Shown: in pieces, positions 26,503-35,423 of the stretch
Numbering within the stretch: the stretch's first letter is position 1
How the letters are laid out: each line of letters starts with the position of its first letter
DNA from: Bacteroidetes bacterium CG2_30_33_31
GTDB taxonomy: Bacteria > Bacteroidota > Bacteroidia > Bacteroidales > UBA1556
Assembly (NCBI GenBank): GCA_001872625.1
Contig: MNXP01000047.1
Span: 20,297-84,296 of the forward strand
Direction: 5' to 3'
Length of the DNA stretch: 64,000 nucleotides
Notes under the pieces: generated by a model
Databases searched by the model: none
What the model was told of the DNA's origin: nothing
The model's input: the letters and a program-made list of their open reading frames with translations, nothing else
Program-made: the position numbers and the translations under genes

Positions 26503-28683
26503 CTAATATTTTTCCTTAATGAATGAAAACTCCATTTGTTTTTTAACCAAATCAACACTTTGTACAAAAACCACGACTGCGTCACCAAGTCTGTAGATAT
26601 TGTTTGATTTTCTTCCAACAATTTGATAATTCTCTTCATCCAAATAGTAATAATCATCTGTTAGAGAAGCTATTGGAACAAGTCCTTCAGCTTTTACTTC
26701 ATCAATTTCCACAAAAACACCCCATTTGCTCACGCCAGAAATTACGCCAGCAAATTCTTGTCCTACTTTTTCGAGCATAAATTCAGCTTGTTTGTATCTA
26801 ACAGATTCGCGTTCAGCATCTACGGCTTTACGCTCCATGTCGGAGCAATGCTCGCAATATTCTTCAAATTCGGCTTCGTTGACTGATGCTCCTCCATTGA
26901 GATAATGTTCAATTAGTCTGTGAACCATTAAATCTGGATATCTTCTTATCGGTGAAGTAAAATGTGTATAATATGAAAATGATAATCCATAATGTCCAAT
27001 ATTATTTGTTGAATAAATTGCTTTAGCCATTGTGCGCACTGCGATTGTCTCTATCAAATGTTCTTCGCCTTTACCTTTAATTTCGTCGAAAAGTTCATTT
27101 AAGGTGCTGACAAAACTTTTTCTGTTTGTCAAAGAAACTCTATATCCAAACTTTTTAATGAACTCTGCAAAAGTCTGCAGTTTCTCAGGGTTTGGAGAAT
27201 TATGAATTCTATAAACAAAAGTTCGTGGCTTGGAAGATTTTCCTTTTACAATGCCAATTCGTTCGGCTATAGTTTTGTTTGCTAGCAACATAAAGTCCTC
27301 TATTAGTTTATGAGCTTCCTTTTGTTGACGGACGTATGCTCCAATAGGCTTGCTGTTTTCGTCAAGTTTAAATCTTATCTCTTGCGACCTAAAAGCAATA
27401 CTTCCTTTTTTAAATCTTTCTTCACGGATTTTTGATGATAAATCATTCAGCTTTAACAACAAATCTTTATATTCATCACCTTCAGCTCCTTCAATCATAG
27501 CCTGAACTTCATCATAGCTATAACGTCGGTTGGATTTTATGACAGTTCTGCCAATCCACTCTTTTTTAATTTCAGCTTTATCATTCAATTCAAAAACTGC
27601 TGAGAAAGTAAGCTTTTCCTCGTCAGGTCGCAAGGAACAAACAAGGTTGGATAACTGCTCTGGCAGCATAGGCACTACTCTATCAACCAAATATATAGAT
27701 GTTCCTCTGGTATATGCTTCTTTATCAATTGCAGAGCCTTTTTTAACATAATACGAAACATCGGCGATATGCACGCCTACTTCCCAATTTCCATTGCCAA
27801 GCTTCTGTAACGAAAGTGCGTCATCAAAATCTTTTGCATCTTCTGGGTCTATGGTACAAGTAAAAATTTCTCTATAGTCTCTACGACTTTTTATTTCTTC
27901 GGTACTTACAACATTTTCAATTTTTTTTGCCAATTCCAGTACACTTTTTGGAAATGATATTGGAAAGTCGTTAGCAGCCAAAATTGATTTCATTTCTACA
28001 TCATTATCTCCTGGTTTTCCTAAAATCTCTACGACTTCAGCAAATGGATTTTTCGCATGCTCAGGCCATTCGGTAAATTTCACAATCACTTTGTCGCCAT
28101 TTTTTGCACCATTTATTTTGGTCGTTGGAATAAAAAAATCATTTGGTGCTTTGGCTTTGTCGGGAATGAGAAATGCGAAATTCTTAGAAATTTCGATTTT
28201 ACCAACAAATAATTCTGTTGCTCGCTTTAAAACTTCCACAACTTTACCTTCATTTTTATGCCTGCCACGTTTTGGGAAAAGCTGAACTTTCACAGTGTCG
28301 CCATTGAAAGAATTTCCTGTATTATTAGATGATACAAAAATATCTTCATCGGTATCTTTTGAAATTATATAAGCTTTCCCAGATGCTTTCATATCTACTA
28401 TACCAATAATCTGTTGACCAGTAGAAATTTGAGAAATTAAATTTGGATTGAGCTTATGCTTGCTCCTTGATGTTGGAATTAACACCTTTTTGTCCTCGAG
28501 TTTAAATATAAAATTTTGAACAATTTGCTTGCTTGAAGGGTCTGATATTCCTAATTTTTTACAAAGTTGTTTTATGTTTAATGGCTCGTAAGGATTAATG
28601 GAATATGCCTCAACAATTTGTTTTTCAAAACTATTGTTTGGAGAAATACTTTTTGATTTCGATTTTTGACTAAATTTTGACAT
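26503..28683 (-). CDS. rnr: Ribonuclease R
   Basis: A 726-residue 3'-to-5' exoribonuclease that degrades structured RNA processively. An N-terminal winged-helix domain (about 20-75) leads into cold-shock-like OB domains (about 85-225). The catalytic RNB domain (about 255-590) carries the metal-binding acidic cluster DPEDAKDFDDALS. The end is an S1 RNA-binding domain (GQEFAGVISGVSKWGVFVEI, about 640-725). The length and domain order are normal for RNase R. It is a housekeeping gene that separates the two ECF cassettes. Confidence 0.97.
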   Translation of the reverse strand: MSKFSQKSKSKSISPNNSFEKQIVEAYSINPYEPLNIKQLCKKLGISDPSSKQIVQNFIFKLEDKKVLIPTSRSKHKLNPNLISQISTGQQIIGIVDMKASGKAYIISKDTDEDIFVSSNNTGNSFNGDTVKVQLFPKRGRHKNEGKVVEVLKRATELFVGKIEISKNFAFLIPDKAKAPNDFFIPTTKINGAKNGDKVIVKFTEWPEHAKNPFAEVVEILGKPGDNDVEMKSILAANDFPISFPKSVLELAKKIENVVSTEEIKSRRDYREIFTCTIDPEDAKDFDDALSLQKLGNGNWEVGVHIADVSYYVKKGSAIDKEAYTRGTSIYLVDRVVPMLPEQLSNLVCSLRPDEEKLTFSAVFELNDKAEIKKEWIGRTVIKSNRRYSYDEVQAMIEGAEGDEYKDLLLKLNDLSSKIREERFKKGSIAFRSQEIRFKLDENSKPIGAYVRQQKEAHKLIEDFMLLANKTIAERIGIVKGKSSKPRTFVYRIHNSPNPEKLQTFAEFIKKFGYRVSLTNRKSFVSTLNELFDEIKGKGEEHLIETIAVRTMAKAIYSTNNIGHYGLSFSYYTHFTSPIRRYPDLMVHRLIEHYLNGGASVNEAEFEEYCEHCSDMERKAVDAERESVRYKQAEFMLEKVGQEFAGVISGVSKWGVFVEIDEVKAEGLVPIASLTDDYYYLDEENYQIVGRKSNNIYRLGDAVVVFVQSVDLVKKQMEFSFIKEKY

Positions 28684-28748
28684 AAATTTATTTTATTCAG
28701 TAAAAGTAATATTTTTAGAATTAATTATTATTAATTTGTTGTTATTTA

Positions 28749-28775
28749 TTTGTAAAAATAAAATTTATACATTTG
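28749..28775 (+). promoter_or_regulatory. Promoter of the TPR protein gene
   Basis: A perfect -7 box TACATTTG (28768-28775) is preceded by TTTG at 28749-28752, with a 15-base spacer. The predicted start is near 28782, about 37 bases before the ATG at 28819. Confidence 0.55.
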
Positions 28776-28818
28776 ACCCCGAAATTCATTTGGCAAACAA
28801 CCTCTATTTATATATATT

Positions 28819-29262
28819 ATGAAACTAAAATCTGCCTTTATCATACTTTTTATTTATCTAAGTTTTTTGTCATTTTCTCAAAAGGCAAGTAAAACTTCAG
28901 ATGAATATTTCAAAATTGCAAATGAATTTTTTGATAAAAATGATTATGAAAATGCTATCTTGTATTTTGATTCAACAATTTCAATTAAATCAGAACACTC
29001 TGAGGCTTATGCATTTAGAGGAGTTTGTGAATATGAATTAAAGAGGTATAAATCAGCTATTGATGATTTTGATTTGGCATTAATTTTAGAATCTACTTAT
29101 GCAGAAGTTTATTTCTTTCGTGGATTGACCTTTATAGAATTGGGCGAAAATACTAAAGCTTGTGAAGATTGGACTACCGCTTATAGCTTAGGTTTAAAAA
29201 AAGCTATGAAGCTGATAATCAATAACTGTGAGCTCGATACAGATAATGAAAAAAGCAAATAA
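28819..29262 (+). CDS. Small exported tetratricopeptide-repeat protein
   Basis: A 147-residue protein. A signal peptide (residues 1-20, ending SFSQK) is followed by three TPR units, visible as DEYFKIANEFFDKNDYENAI, AYAFRGVCEYELKRYKSAID and VYFFRGLTFIELGENTKACE. TPR proteins bind peptides or other proteins; this one should act in the periplasm. It has its own promoter and lies 81 bases ahead of cassette 2. Whether it is read through into the sigma gene is open. I see no sign of a catalytic domain. Confidence 0.85.
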   Translation: MKLKSAFIILFIYLSFLSFSQKASKTSDEYFKIANEFFDKNDYENAILYFDSTISIKSEHSEAYAFRGVCEYELKRYKSAIDDFDLALILESTYAEVYFFRGLTFIELGENTKACEDWTTAYSLGLKKAMKLIINNCELDTDNEKSK

Positions 29263-29343
29263 ATTCAATATTGACAAATAGATAATTGCAAAAAAAATGC
29301 AACTAAATTTCAATTCCTTTTGTCCTAAATACCCAAAAGACCC

Positions 29344-29883
29344 GTGCTAAACGAAAAGGAGCTTATATCGAAGTGCCTTGAAGGAGAGGCGGAGGCCTTA
29401 AAGCAATTGTACGAGAATTATTCTCCCAAATTGTGGCCTGTTTGTCTTCGGTATGCTCGCAATAAAATGTCGGCAGAAGATATAATGCAAGAGGGTTTTA
29501 TTAGGATTTATAAATATCTTGAATTTTACAAAGGTGTAGGTTCTTTTGAAGGTTGGCTGCGAAAAACAATGGTAAACACTGCTATAAATTATTATAAAAA
29601 AAATTTAAAGCAAAACAATGAAAAAGATTTGGATGCTGTTTTTGGAATTGCAAATAATGAAGTTGATGCAATTTCTAAGTTAAGCACAGAAAATATTCTT
29701 GAGTTAATAAGTAGTTTACCTGATGGTTATAGAACTATTTTTAATATGTTCGTCATTGAAGGATATCCACATAAAGAAATTGCTGAAAAGCTTGGAATAT
29801 CTGAAAACACATCAAAATCGCAACTCTCAAGAGCAAGAGTTATACTTCAAATGAAAGTAAAAAAATTATTTAATATTGAATAA
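29344..29883 (+). CDS. ECF RNA polymerase sigma factor (cassette 2)
   Basis: A 179-residue sigma factor with a GTG start. No in-frame ATG exists near the N-terminus, and the first residues LNEKELISKCLEGE match the family start. Region 2 has EDIMQEGFIRIYKYLEFYKG and GSFEGWLRKTMVNT; region 4 has LPDGYRTIFNMFVI and HKEIAEKLGISENTSKSQLS. It is a close relative of the cassette 1 sigma factor. Its last base is the first base of the next gene (TAATG), which indicates translational coupling with the barrel fusion protein. I saw no perfect promoter box in the 81-base gap upstream. Confidence 0.92.
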   Translation: MLNEKELISKCLEGEAEALKQLYENYSPKLWPVCLRYARNKMSAEDIMQEGFIRIYKYLEFYKGVGSFEGWLRKTMVNTAINYYKKNLKQNNEKDLDAVFGIANNEVDAISKLSTENILELISSLPDGYRTIFNMFVIEGYPHKEIAEKLGISENTSKSQLSRARVILQMKVKKLFNIE

Positions 29884-31466
29884 TGAAGAGTGATTTTGAT
29901 CAAATATTGAGAGAAAAAATGCAGGAGCTAAGTTCAGCTCCTCCAGCAAGCTTGTGGTCGAAAATTGAGAATGCATTGCCCAAATCAAATACTGTAAATA
30001 AATTTGACCAAGCTGTTCAGTCGAAAGTTAGCAAAGTGGAAATGTTACCACCAGAAAAGATATGGTACAAAATCAGATCTTCCATTGGCTTAATAAAAGT
30101 GCCATTTTATAATACTAAAGCATTCAGATTTTTAGCAGCAGCCTCAGTGGTTTTAGTTTCACTATTAGGATGGAATTACTATACAAATAATTACAATTCA
30201 ATGCTATTAATGAAAAATAGCGAAGTCATTTCCAAAAATCATTCGCATAATTCTATAATTGTAAATTTAAAAAATAATTTCCCAAAACAAATCATTATTA
30301 AGCCAAAAAATATCACAAATATTGCCTTGAAAGTTTCGCTTGCAAACAAATCAATACAAAAAACTCAGGATGATATTAAGCAAGAAATTAAAAACTTTTC
30401 AAATCCAGAAATAAACCAAATACCACAAATTAATATTTCCAAAAGCTTAGCAACAAACCTCACCGAAAAAAGCGAACTATCTATATATCAAGGCAATGAT
30501 TTTAATAAATTTGAAATTGAGACTAATCCTGAGCAAGTAGTATTAACTGAAAATACTAAAGAAAAGTTGCCCAAAGAATCTACTATAGCAGCTGAAGAAA
30601 ATAACAAAACTAAAATTGCAAAAAATCAAAAAATTGAAATATCAGTAAACAAAAATCTCGAATCTATTATCAACATTCTCGACCCAAATTTAAATAAAAA
30701 CTTAGATTCTTCCATGGTATCAAATAATGAGTCAAACGAAAATAATTTGAATACAGGAGAAATCCCAAAGAATCCAAGAAATATTGATAAATTTGACATT
30801 GGATTGTCTTACAGCTCCTCATTTGTAAAATCTGACATCAATAATTTCAATATACAAGATGTTGATTTTACCATGGGTTATCAAAATTTAAATTTTATTG
30901 CAAGAGCAGGAATTGGAGCAAGTTTCTCTTCCGAAAAAGAGCTCTATTTAATGGATTATAAACGTCATCAATTTATAAAATCTCAATTTATTACAGAATC
31001 TCTTTCATATATTTATGATTCAATTTCTCATAGTTTTGCATTAGTTGCTACTGGCCATCAGGAGAGCGTTTACGATAGTGTAAATTATTCATATTCCGCC
31101 GAAGCTACAACAAATTATACATACATTGATATCCCATTTAGCGTTGGTTATCAATCAGATTTTAAATATTTTTCGCTTTTTGCCAAATGTGGATTCGACT
31201 ATTCAATTATCATTTCCAGAAAAGTTAATGGATTGTATAACGTAGATAATCAATCGAATATAACAAATTTATATTATCCTATAAAAACTAGAATTAATAC
31301 AAATATCAGCTATCTATTATCATTAGGAACCTCCATAAAATTAACGGAAAATTTTAGTGCTACAGCTGAGGTGATTTCCAATTTTTACCAAAATCCAATA
31401 TTTATTGAAAGCAAAAAAAGACCTAACTCTTACGGGATAAGGTTTGGAATAACATATTCTCTATAA
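29883..31466 (+). CDS. Inner-membrane/outer-membrane-barrel fusion protein, putative trans-envelope anti-sigma (cassette 2)
   Basis: A 527-residue paralogue in layout of the cassette 1 protein. The cytoplasmic part (1-79) contains a motif twice: FDQILREKMQELSSAPPASL with WSKI (residues 5-28), and FDQAVQSKVSKVEMLPPEKI with WYKI (41-64). One transmembrane helix lies at 80-98 (FRFLAAASVVLVSLLGW). Residues 100-300 are an Asn/Lys/Glu-rich linker without visible fold. Residues 303-527 are beta strands typical of a small outer-membrane barrel (KFDIGLSYSSSF, NFIARAGIGASF, YGIRFGITYSL at the end). It overlaps the sigma gene by one base. The role as sigma regulator is inference; the paired motif could bind a sigma dimer or act as a tandem docking site. 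Confidence 0.7.
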   Translation: MKSDFDQILREKMQELSSAPPASLWSKIENALPKSNTVNKFDQAVQSKVSKVEMLPPEKIWYKIRSSIGLIKVPFYNTKAFRFLAAASVVLVSLLGWNYYTNNYNSMLLMKNSEVISKNHSHNSIIVNLKNNFPKQIIIKPKNITNIALKVSLANKSIQKTQDDIKQEIKNFSNPEINQIPQINISKSLATNLTEKSELSIYQGNDFNKFEIETNPEQVVLTENTKEKLPKESTIAAEENNKTKIAKNQKIEISVNKNLESIINILDPNLNKNLDSSMVSNNESNENNLNTGEIPKNPRNIDKFDIGLSYSSSFVKSDINNFNIQDVDFTMGYQNLNFIARAGIGASFSSEKELYLMDYKRHQFIKSQFITESLSYIYDSISHSFALVATGHQESVYDSVNYSYSAEATTNYTYIDIPFSVGYQSDFKYFSLFAKCGFDYSIIISRKVNGLYNVDNQSNITNLYYPIKTRINTNISYLLSLGTSIKLTENFSATAEVISNFYQNPIFIESKKRPNSYGIRFGITYSL

Positions 31467-31472
31467 TTTTTT

Positions 31473-33221
31473 ATGAAACAAATAATTACATTTATATTTA
31501 TTTTTTTGGCAGGAATTTCGCTGCCAATTTCAGCTTACTCTCAAAATTGCGAATCTAATTTTGAGTTTTCAGTTCAAGAAGAAATTTCACCTTTAACATA
31601 TCAATTTCAGGAAAATTGTTTTTCTAATACTCCAATTATAAAATATAGCTGGGATTTTGGCGATGGCAGCACCTCGGCTAAACAAAATCCAGAACATCAA
31701 TTTCTTAGCGATAGCGTTTTTTTGGTAAGTCTGACCATACTTACTGCCGATAGTTGTAGTTCCACCCATAGCGATTCGATTCACATCAGCAAACTAATTC
31801 CTCCAACTTGTATGGCTTACTTCACCTTTATTAGAATGAATCAAGCTACAGATTATACATATGCATTTACCGACCATTCGGTGCCGACTTATGGAGATAC
31901 AATTAGTACTTGGTTATGGAACTTTGGCGATTTTTCGCAATCTAATGCGCAAAATCCTATTCATCAATATTCAGCCACAGGAAATTACAATGTTCACTTG
32001 AGTATTTCTACAAAACAAGGATGCAGCTCGAGTTATAGTTTTGTGATAAATATTTTTAACGGCAACTCTCCATGCCAAGCTTCATTTACTTATTCTCAAG
32101 ATACTTCTGGAAATTTATTGCAATATCATTTTCATGATAATTCGAGCCATTCCACTACCATAACAAGTTGGAAATGGTTCTTTGATGACGGTGATAGTTC
32201 AATTTTACAAGATCCAAATCATGTCTTTCCTTTTGCTGGAATATATTTTGTAAAATTAAAAATCAACACCGCTGGCGGCTGTAGCAGCGAAATTACTTTT
32301 CCAATAAAAATTGCTGACCCAAAAACATATAATGTTTGGGGAAGGGTTTATGCTGGCCAGTATGTAATAGATAAATGCATAGCCTATCTTTATAAAGAAT
32401 ATTATAATAATTACTACAAAGCAGTTGATACAGTAAGGCTTACATCAATAAATGATACTCTTGGAGTTTATTATTTCTTTCAGGTTTCCGAAGGAAACCA
32501 TAAAGTGAAAGTGCTTTTGCCTAACACCTCTACATTTTCAGATGATTATGCTCCTACATATTTTGGTGACAATGCAAGGTGGCCACAAGGCAACACTCTG
32601 TATTTATTTCAAGATATTTCTTTGGCCAATATAAATTTAGAAAATGTAATACCTTCGGTAGGTCATTGCATGATTTCTGGAAATATTAACTCCACGAATA
32701 CAAACATTTCTACCTTAGCGGGAATTGAATTATTGCTTTATAAAAACTCCGGAGCAATTGCAGATTATGCATTTACCGATGCTCAAGGTAATTTTGCTTT
32801 TGATGAATTAGCTCCAGGCTCATATTCAGTTTCCGGCGAGATAACTGGTTTATATTCAAATATGATAAATCTTAATTTTAATCAAGATTTTGACACAATT
32901 TCTAACCTTATAATTAATCTATCAAACACAAGCATTACAGGTTTTTTTATTCGAAATGAAGTTAATAATTTCAAATTTTCTTATTATCCAAACCCTGTTG
33001 AAAATATTTTAAACATCGAATTTGATAGCTCAATTTTGACTGACCTAAATATTCAAATTAGCTCCATGGATGGGAGGTTGATTAATCAGTATAATATAAC
33101 AAAAAATAGTCCCAATTTAATTCAAATTTCAACAGCTAATATTGTTAAAGGAGTTTATTTATTAAAACTTTACGACCTAAAGTCAAAAATCCAAAAAGTA
33201 GTAAAGTTTGTGAAGATTTAA
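31473..33221 (+). CDS. Secreted PKD-domain protein with T9SS type A sorting tail (cassette 2)
   Basis: A 582-residue exported protein with a signal peptide (about residues 1-23, ending SAYSQ). Three PKD domains follow, with YSWDFGDGSTSAKQNPEHQF, WLWNFGDFSQSNAQNPIHQY and WKWFFDDGDSSILQDPNHVF. A domain starting YNVWGRVYAGQYVID with APTYFGDNARWP corresponds to the same block of the cassette 1 protein. A carboxypeptidase-like sandwich (about 395-490) precedes a type A Por tail (FKFSYYPNPVENILNIEFD to VVKFVKI). It should be exported by T9SS to the surface. It follows the barrel fusion gene by 6 bases and is closed by a strong terminator. Confidence 0.9.
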   Translation: MKQIITFIFIFLAGISLPISAYSQNCESNFEFSVQEEISPLTYQFQENCFSNTPIIKYSWDFGDGSTSAKQNPEHQFLSDSVFLVSLTILTADSCSSTHSDSIHISKLIPPTCMAYFTFIRMNQATDYTYAFTDHSVPTYGDTISTWLWNFGDFSQSNAQNPIHQYSATGNYNVHLSISTKQGCSSSYSFVINIFNGNSPCQASFTYSQDTSGNLLQYHFHDNSSHSTTITSWKWFFDDGDSSILQDPNHVFPFAGIYFVKLKINTAGGCSSEITFPIKIADPKTYNVWGRVYAGQYVIDKCIAYLYKEYYNNYYKAVDTVRLTSINDTLGVYYFFQVSEGNHKVKVLLPNTSTFSDDYAPTYFGDNARWPQGNTLYLFQDISLANINLENVIPSVGHCMISGNINSTNTNISTLAGIELLLYKNSGAIADYAFTDAQGNFAFDELAPGSYSVSGEITGLYSNMINLNFNQDFDTISNLIINLSNTSITGFFIRNEVNNFKFSYYPNPVENILNIEFDSSILTDLNIQISSMDGRLINQYNITKNSPNLIQISTANIVKGVYLLKLYDLKSKIQKVVKFVKI

Positions 33222-33351
33222 TTTCTTTATTAATAAATGCAACCATTTCTTTAAGGCATTTGTCGTCTGTAAATATTGAGCCAAAGGAATAGGCAAAACG
33301 GTTTAATATTAATAAGTTTGTTTCTTTTCTGTTTGTTTATTATTAATTGCT

Positions 33352-33386
33352 AAAAGCAATCTTTCCCAAGAAGGTTGCTTTTTTTA
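33352..33386. terminator. Bidirectional intrinsic terminator between cassette 2 and queA
   Basis: A 12-bp stem (33352-33363 with 33371-33382, including one G-T pair) has a 7-base loop. It is flanked by A on the left and T on the right, so it can stop the plus-strand cassette and the minus-strand queA, whose stop codon is at 33384-33386. Confidence 0.85.
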
Positions 33387-34616
33387 TTTCAATTGATTGT
33401 TTAAGAAAAATAAGCAACTATCACCATAACTCAAAAATCTAAAATCATTCTGCAAAGCGAAGTTATATGCATCAATCCATTTCTCTCCATAAAAAGCGGC
33501 GACAAGCAAAAGAAGAGTGCTTTTCGGCTGATGAAAATTGGTGATTAAAATATTTACAAACCTAAATTTGTATGAAGGAGCAATAATTAATTGAGTAATA
33601 CCTTGTAAAACAGAAATATTATTTGAAATCATATACTTTTCGACCATTTTTAGAGCATCTTTCTGTCCAATCAACTCATCATCTTTATATGTGTATGGTT
33701 CCCATTGTTTTATATTAAATTCAGCAGATTCATCAAACTTCAACTTCATTGCAAACCAATAAATACTTTCCAAAGTTCGAGTGGTGGTAGTTCCCACTGC
33801 AATTATATTTCTAGTTGCTATATTTTTTAAAATATTTTTAATGGTATCAAAGGAAATATAAATTTTTTCGTTATGCATTTGATGTTCCAGCATTCTATTT
33901 ACTTTCACAGGTTTAAATGTTCCAGCTCCAACATCAAGGGTAACAAAATCATGAATAATTCCAATGTTTTTTGTAGAATTCAGAACTTCCTTTGTAAAAT
34001 GCAGACCAGCCGTAGGTGCTGCAACTGAGCCTTCTTGCTTGGCGTAAACTGTCTGATAACGTTCATTATCGCTGGCTTCATTAGGTCGATTCATATAAGG
34101 AGGAAGAGGTATTGCGCCAAAATGTTCGACAAGCTCGCCAAAAGCAATATTATTGTTATTCCATTCAAATTCAATATATTGTGAATTACCTTCTGTAAAA
34201 ATATATTTAGCTGAAAATTCAACAATTACTTTGTCAATTTTCACCAAAGCAACTAATTTTTCAGATTTCCACTTTTTAAAATTTCCTACCAAGCATTTCC
34301 AAAGCACATTATTTTTTGCTTGAAAAGAGCTCTCAACTTCTCTTGTAGGTGAAATCGGTTCAAGGAGAAATATTTCGATTTTTGCACCCATTCTCTTATG
34401 AAAAATCATCCTCGCATGAAATACTTTTGTATCATTAAAAATCATAAGAGAATTAGGAGGCAAATAATTTGATAAGTTTGAAAAATTATCTATCGAGAAA
34501 TCATATTTTGAAATCAGAAGTTTGCTATTATCTCGCAAAGCTACAGGATGTTGAGCAATTCGATTTTCAGGCAAATTGTAAGTAAAATCTTCTATATTTA
34601 ATTCTTGTGGCAGCAT
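33384..34616 (-). CDS. queA: S-adenosylmethionine:tRNA ribosyltransferase-isomerase
   Basis: A protein of about 410 residues that transfers the ribose of SAM to 7-aminomethyl-7-deazaguanine in tRNA, making epoxyqueuosine. The family blocks LPENRIAQHP, IFNDTKVFHARM, GSVAAPTAGLHFT, GAGTFKPVK and ITNFHQPKSTLLLLV are all present. I place the start at the ATG at 34616 (MLPQELNIEDFTY). The longer frame from a TTG at 34631 would begin inside a -7 promoter box. No other queuosine gene is in the window. It is monocistronic and ends at a shared terminator. Confidence 0.96.
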   Translation of the reverse strand: MLPQELNIEDFTYNLPENRIAQHPVALRDNSKLLISKYDFSIDNFSNLSNYLPPNSLMIFNDTKVFHARMIFHKRMGAKIEIFLLEPISPTREVESSFQAKNNVLWKCLVGNFKKWKSEKLVALVKIDKVIVEFSAKYIFTEGNSQYIEFEWNNNNIAFGELVEHFGAIPLPPYMNRPNEASDNERYQTVYAKQEGSVAAPTAGLHFTKEVLNSTKNIGIIHDFVTLDVGAGTFKPVKVNRMLEHQMHNEKIYISFDTIKNILKNIATRNIIAVGTTTTRTLESIYWFAMKLKFDESAEFNIKQWEPYTYKDDELIGQKDALKMVEKYMISNNISVLQGITQLIIAPSYKFRFVNILITNFHQPKSTLLLLVAAFYGEKWIDAYNFALQNDFRFLSYGDSCLFFLNNQLK

Positions 34617-34628
34617 AAAATTGGGCGG

Positions 34629-34636
34629 CAAAGATA
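34629..34636 (-). promoter_or_regulatory. -7 box of queA
   Basis: A perfect minus-strand TATCTTTG, followed by CCGCC. The predicted start near 34622 leaves a leader of only a few bases before the ATG at 34616. No clear -33 TTG was found. Confidence 0.45.
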
Positions 34637-34741
34637 ATTAAATTGAATTGCTTTTGAGAGTTTATACCATATACTTTTTAAAAAATGATGTGCTATATGA
34701 ATTATGATTATTTTTGAAAATGTATTAAATACAAATCATAC

Positions 34742-34793
34742 AAAGCGGCAAAAGTTTTAAGACTTATTCGGGTCTTTAGGCGTTGCTTTTTTT
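34742..34793 (+). promoter_or_regulatory. Leader hairpin or terminator-like element before a lone ECF sigma gene
   Basis: An outer stem (34742-34749 with 34782-34789, two G-T pairs) encloses an inner 5-bp stem AAGAC/GTCTT (34759-34763 with 34772-34776). Seven T follow. No plus-strand gene lies upstream, so it would act on a leader transcript of the sigma gene at 34847, or be chance in AT-rich DNA. Confidence 0.3.
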
Positions 34794-34846
34794 GTATGTA
34801 AAATTGTTTAAATTAGCATAATATCGAGGATTATATCTGAGCATTA

Positions 34847-35419
34847 ATGACTGAAATAGAATTAGTTGAAGGATTAAAAAATGGTGAAAATTTAGCTTTC
34901 CAATATTTGGTAGAAAATTATCGCAGGAAAGTGATTTCAACTTGTTTCGGTTTTACAAACGACATAGAAGCAGCTTTAGATTTATCACAGGAAGTTTTTA
35001 TTGAAGTTTATCGCTCTGTAGAAAAATTTAGAGGCGAGGCAAAAATTTCTACATGGGTTTTCAGAATTGCCACAAATAAATCATTAAATTGGGTTAGAGA
35101 TAACAAGAAACGCTCTTACTTCAAAAGTATTGAAAGATTTTTTGTATCGGATAAAACACAAATAATGGATTTAGAAGATAAGAATTCGCGAAACGTAATT
35201 AAGGTCATGGAAAATAGCGAAGATTCGATTTCAATTCAGAAGGCTATAGATAAACTACCTGAAAATCAAAGAATTGCTTTTGTTTTAAATAAAATTGACG
35301 AGCTAAATTATAAGCAAGTTTGTGAAGTTATGGATATGTCGATGGCGTCGGTTGAATCATTAATTCATCGTGCAAGATTGAATCTTCAAAAATATTTAAA
35401 AGACTTAGAAAGAGATTAA
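34847..35419 (+). CDS. ECF RNA polymerase sigma factor (unpartnered)
   Basis: A 190-residue sigma factor. Region 2 shows DLSQEVFIEVYRSVEKF and AKISTWVFRIATNKSLN; region 4 shows LPENQRIAFVLNKIDEL, YKQVCEVMDMSMASVESL and IHRARLNLQKYL. The sequence is of a different ECF type from the two cassette sigma factors (GEAKISTW in place of GSFEGW, MASVESL in place of NTSKSQL). No anti-sigma gene follows: its 3' end is 4 bases from the convergent tsaB. Its regulator must be encoded elsewhere, or it is controlled at expression level, perhaps by the leader hairpin. Confidence 0.92.
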   Translation: MTEIELVEGLKNGENLAFQYLVENYRRKVISTCFGFTNDIEAALDLSQEVFIEVYRSVEKFRGEAKISTWVFRIATNKSLNWVRDNKKRSYFKSIERFFVSDKTQIMDLEDKNSRNVIKVMENSEDSISIQKAIDKLPENQRIAFVLNKIDELNYKQVCEVMDMSMASVESLIHRARLNLQKYLKDLERD

Positions 35420-35423
35420 TTCG

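Noticed and set aside
22281..31466. FecR-type anti-sigma factors with SusC partners (iron or glycan trans-envelope signalling)
   Set aside because: Neither cassette has a FecR domain or a TonB receptor gene. The barrel half is small (about 225-260 residues) and is fused to the membrane helix, so the classical FecIRA arrangement does not fit.
34742..34793. tRNA or other known RNA gene
   Set aside because: The hairpin has no cloverleaf, no T-loop sequence GTTCRA and no acceptor stem. I found no tRNA anywhere in the window.
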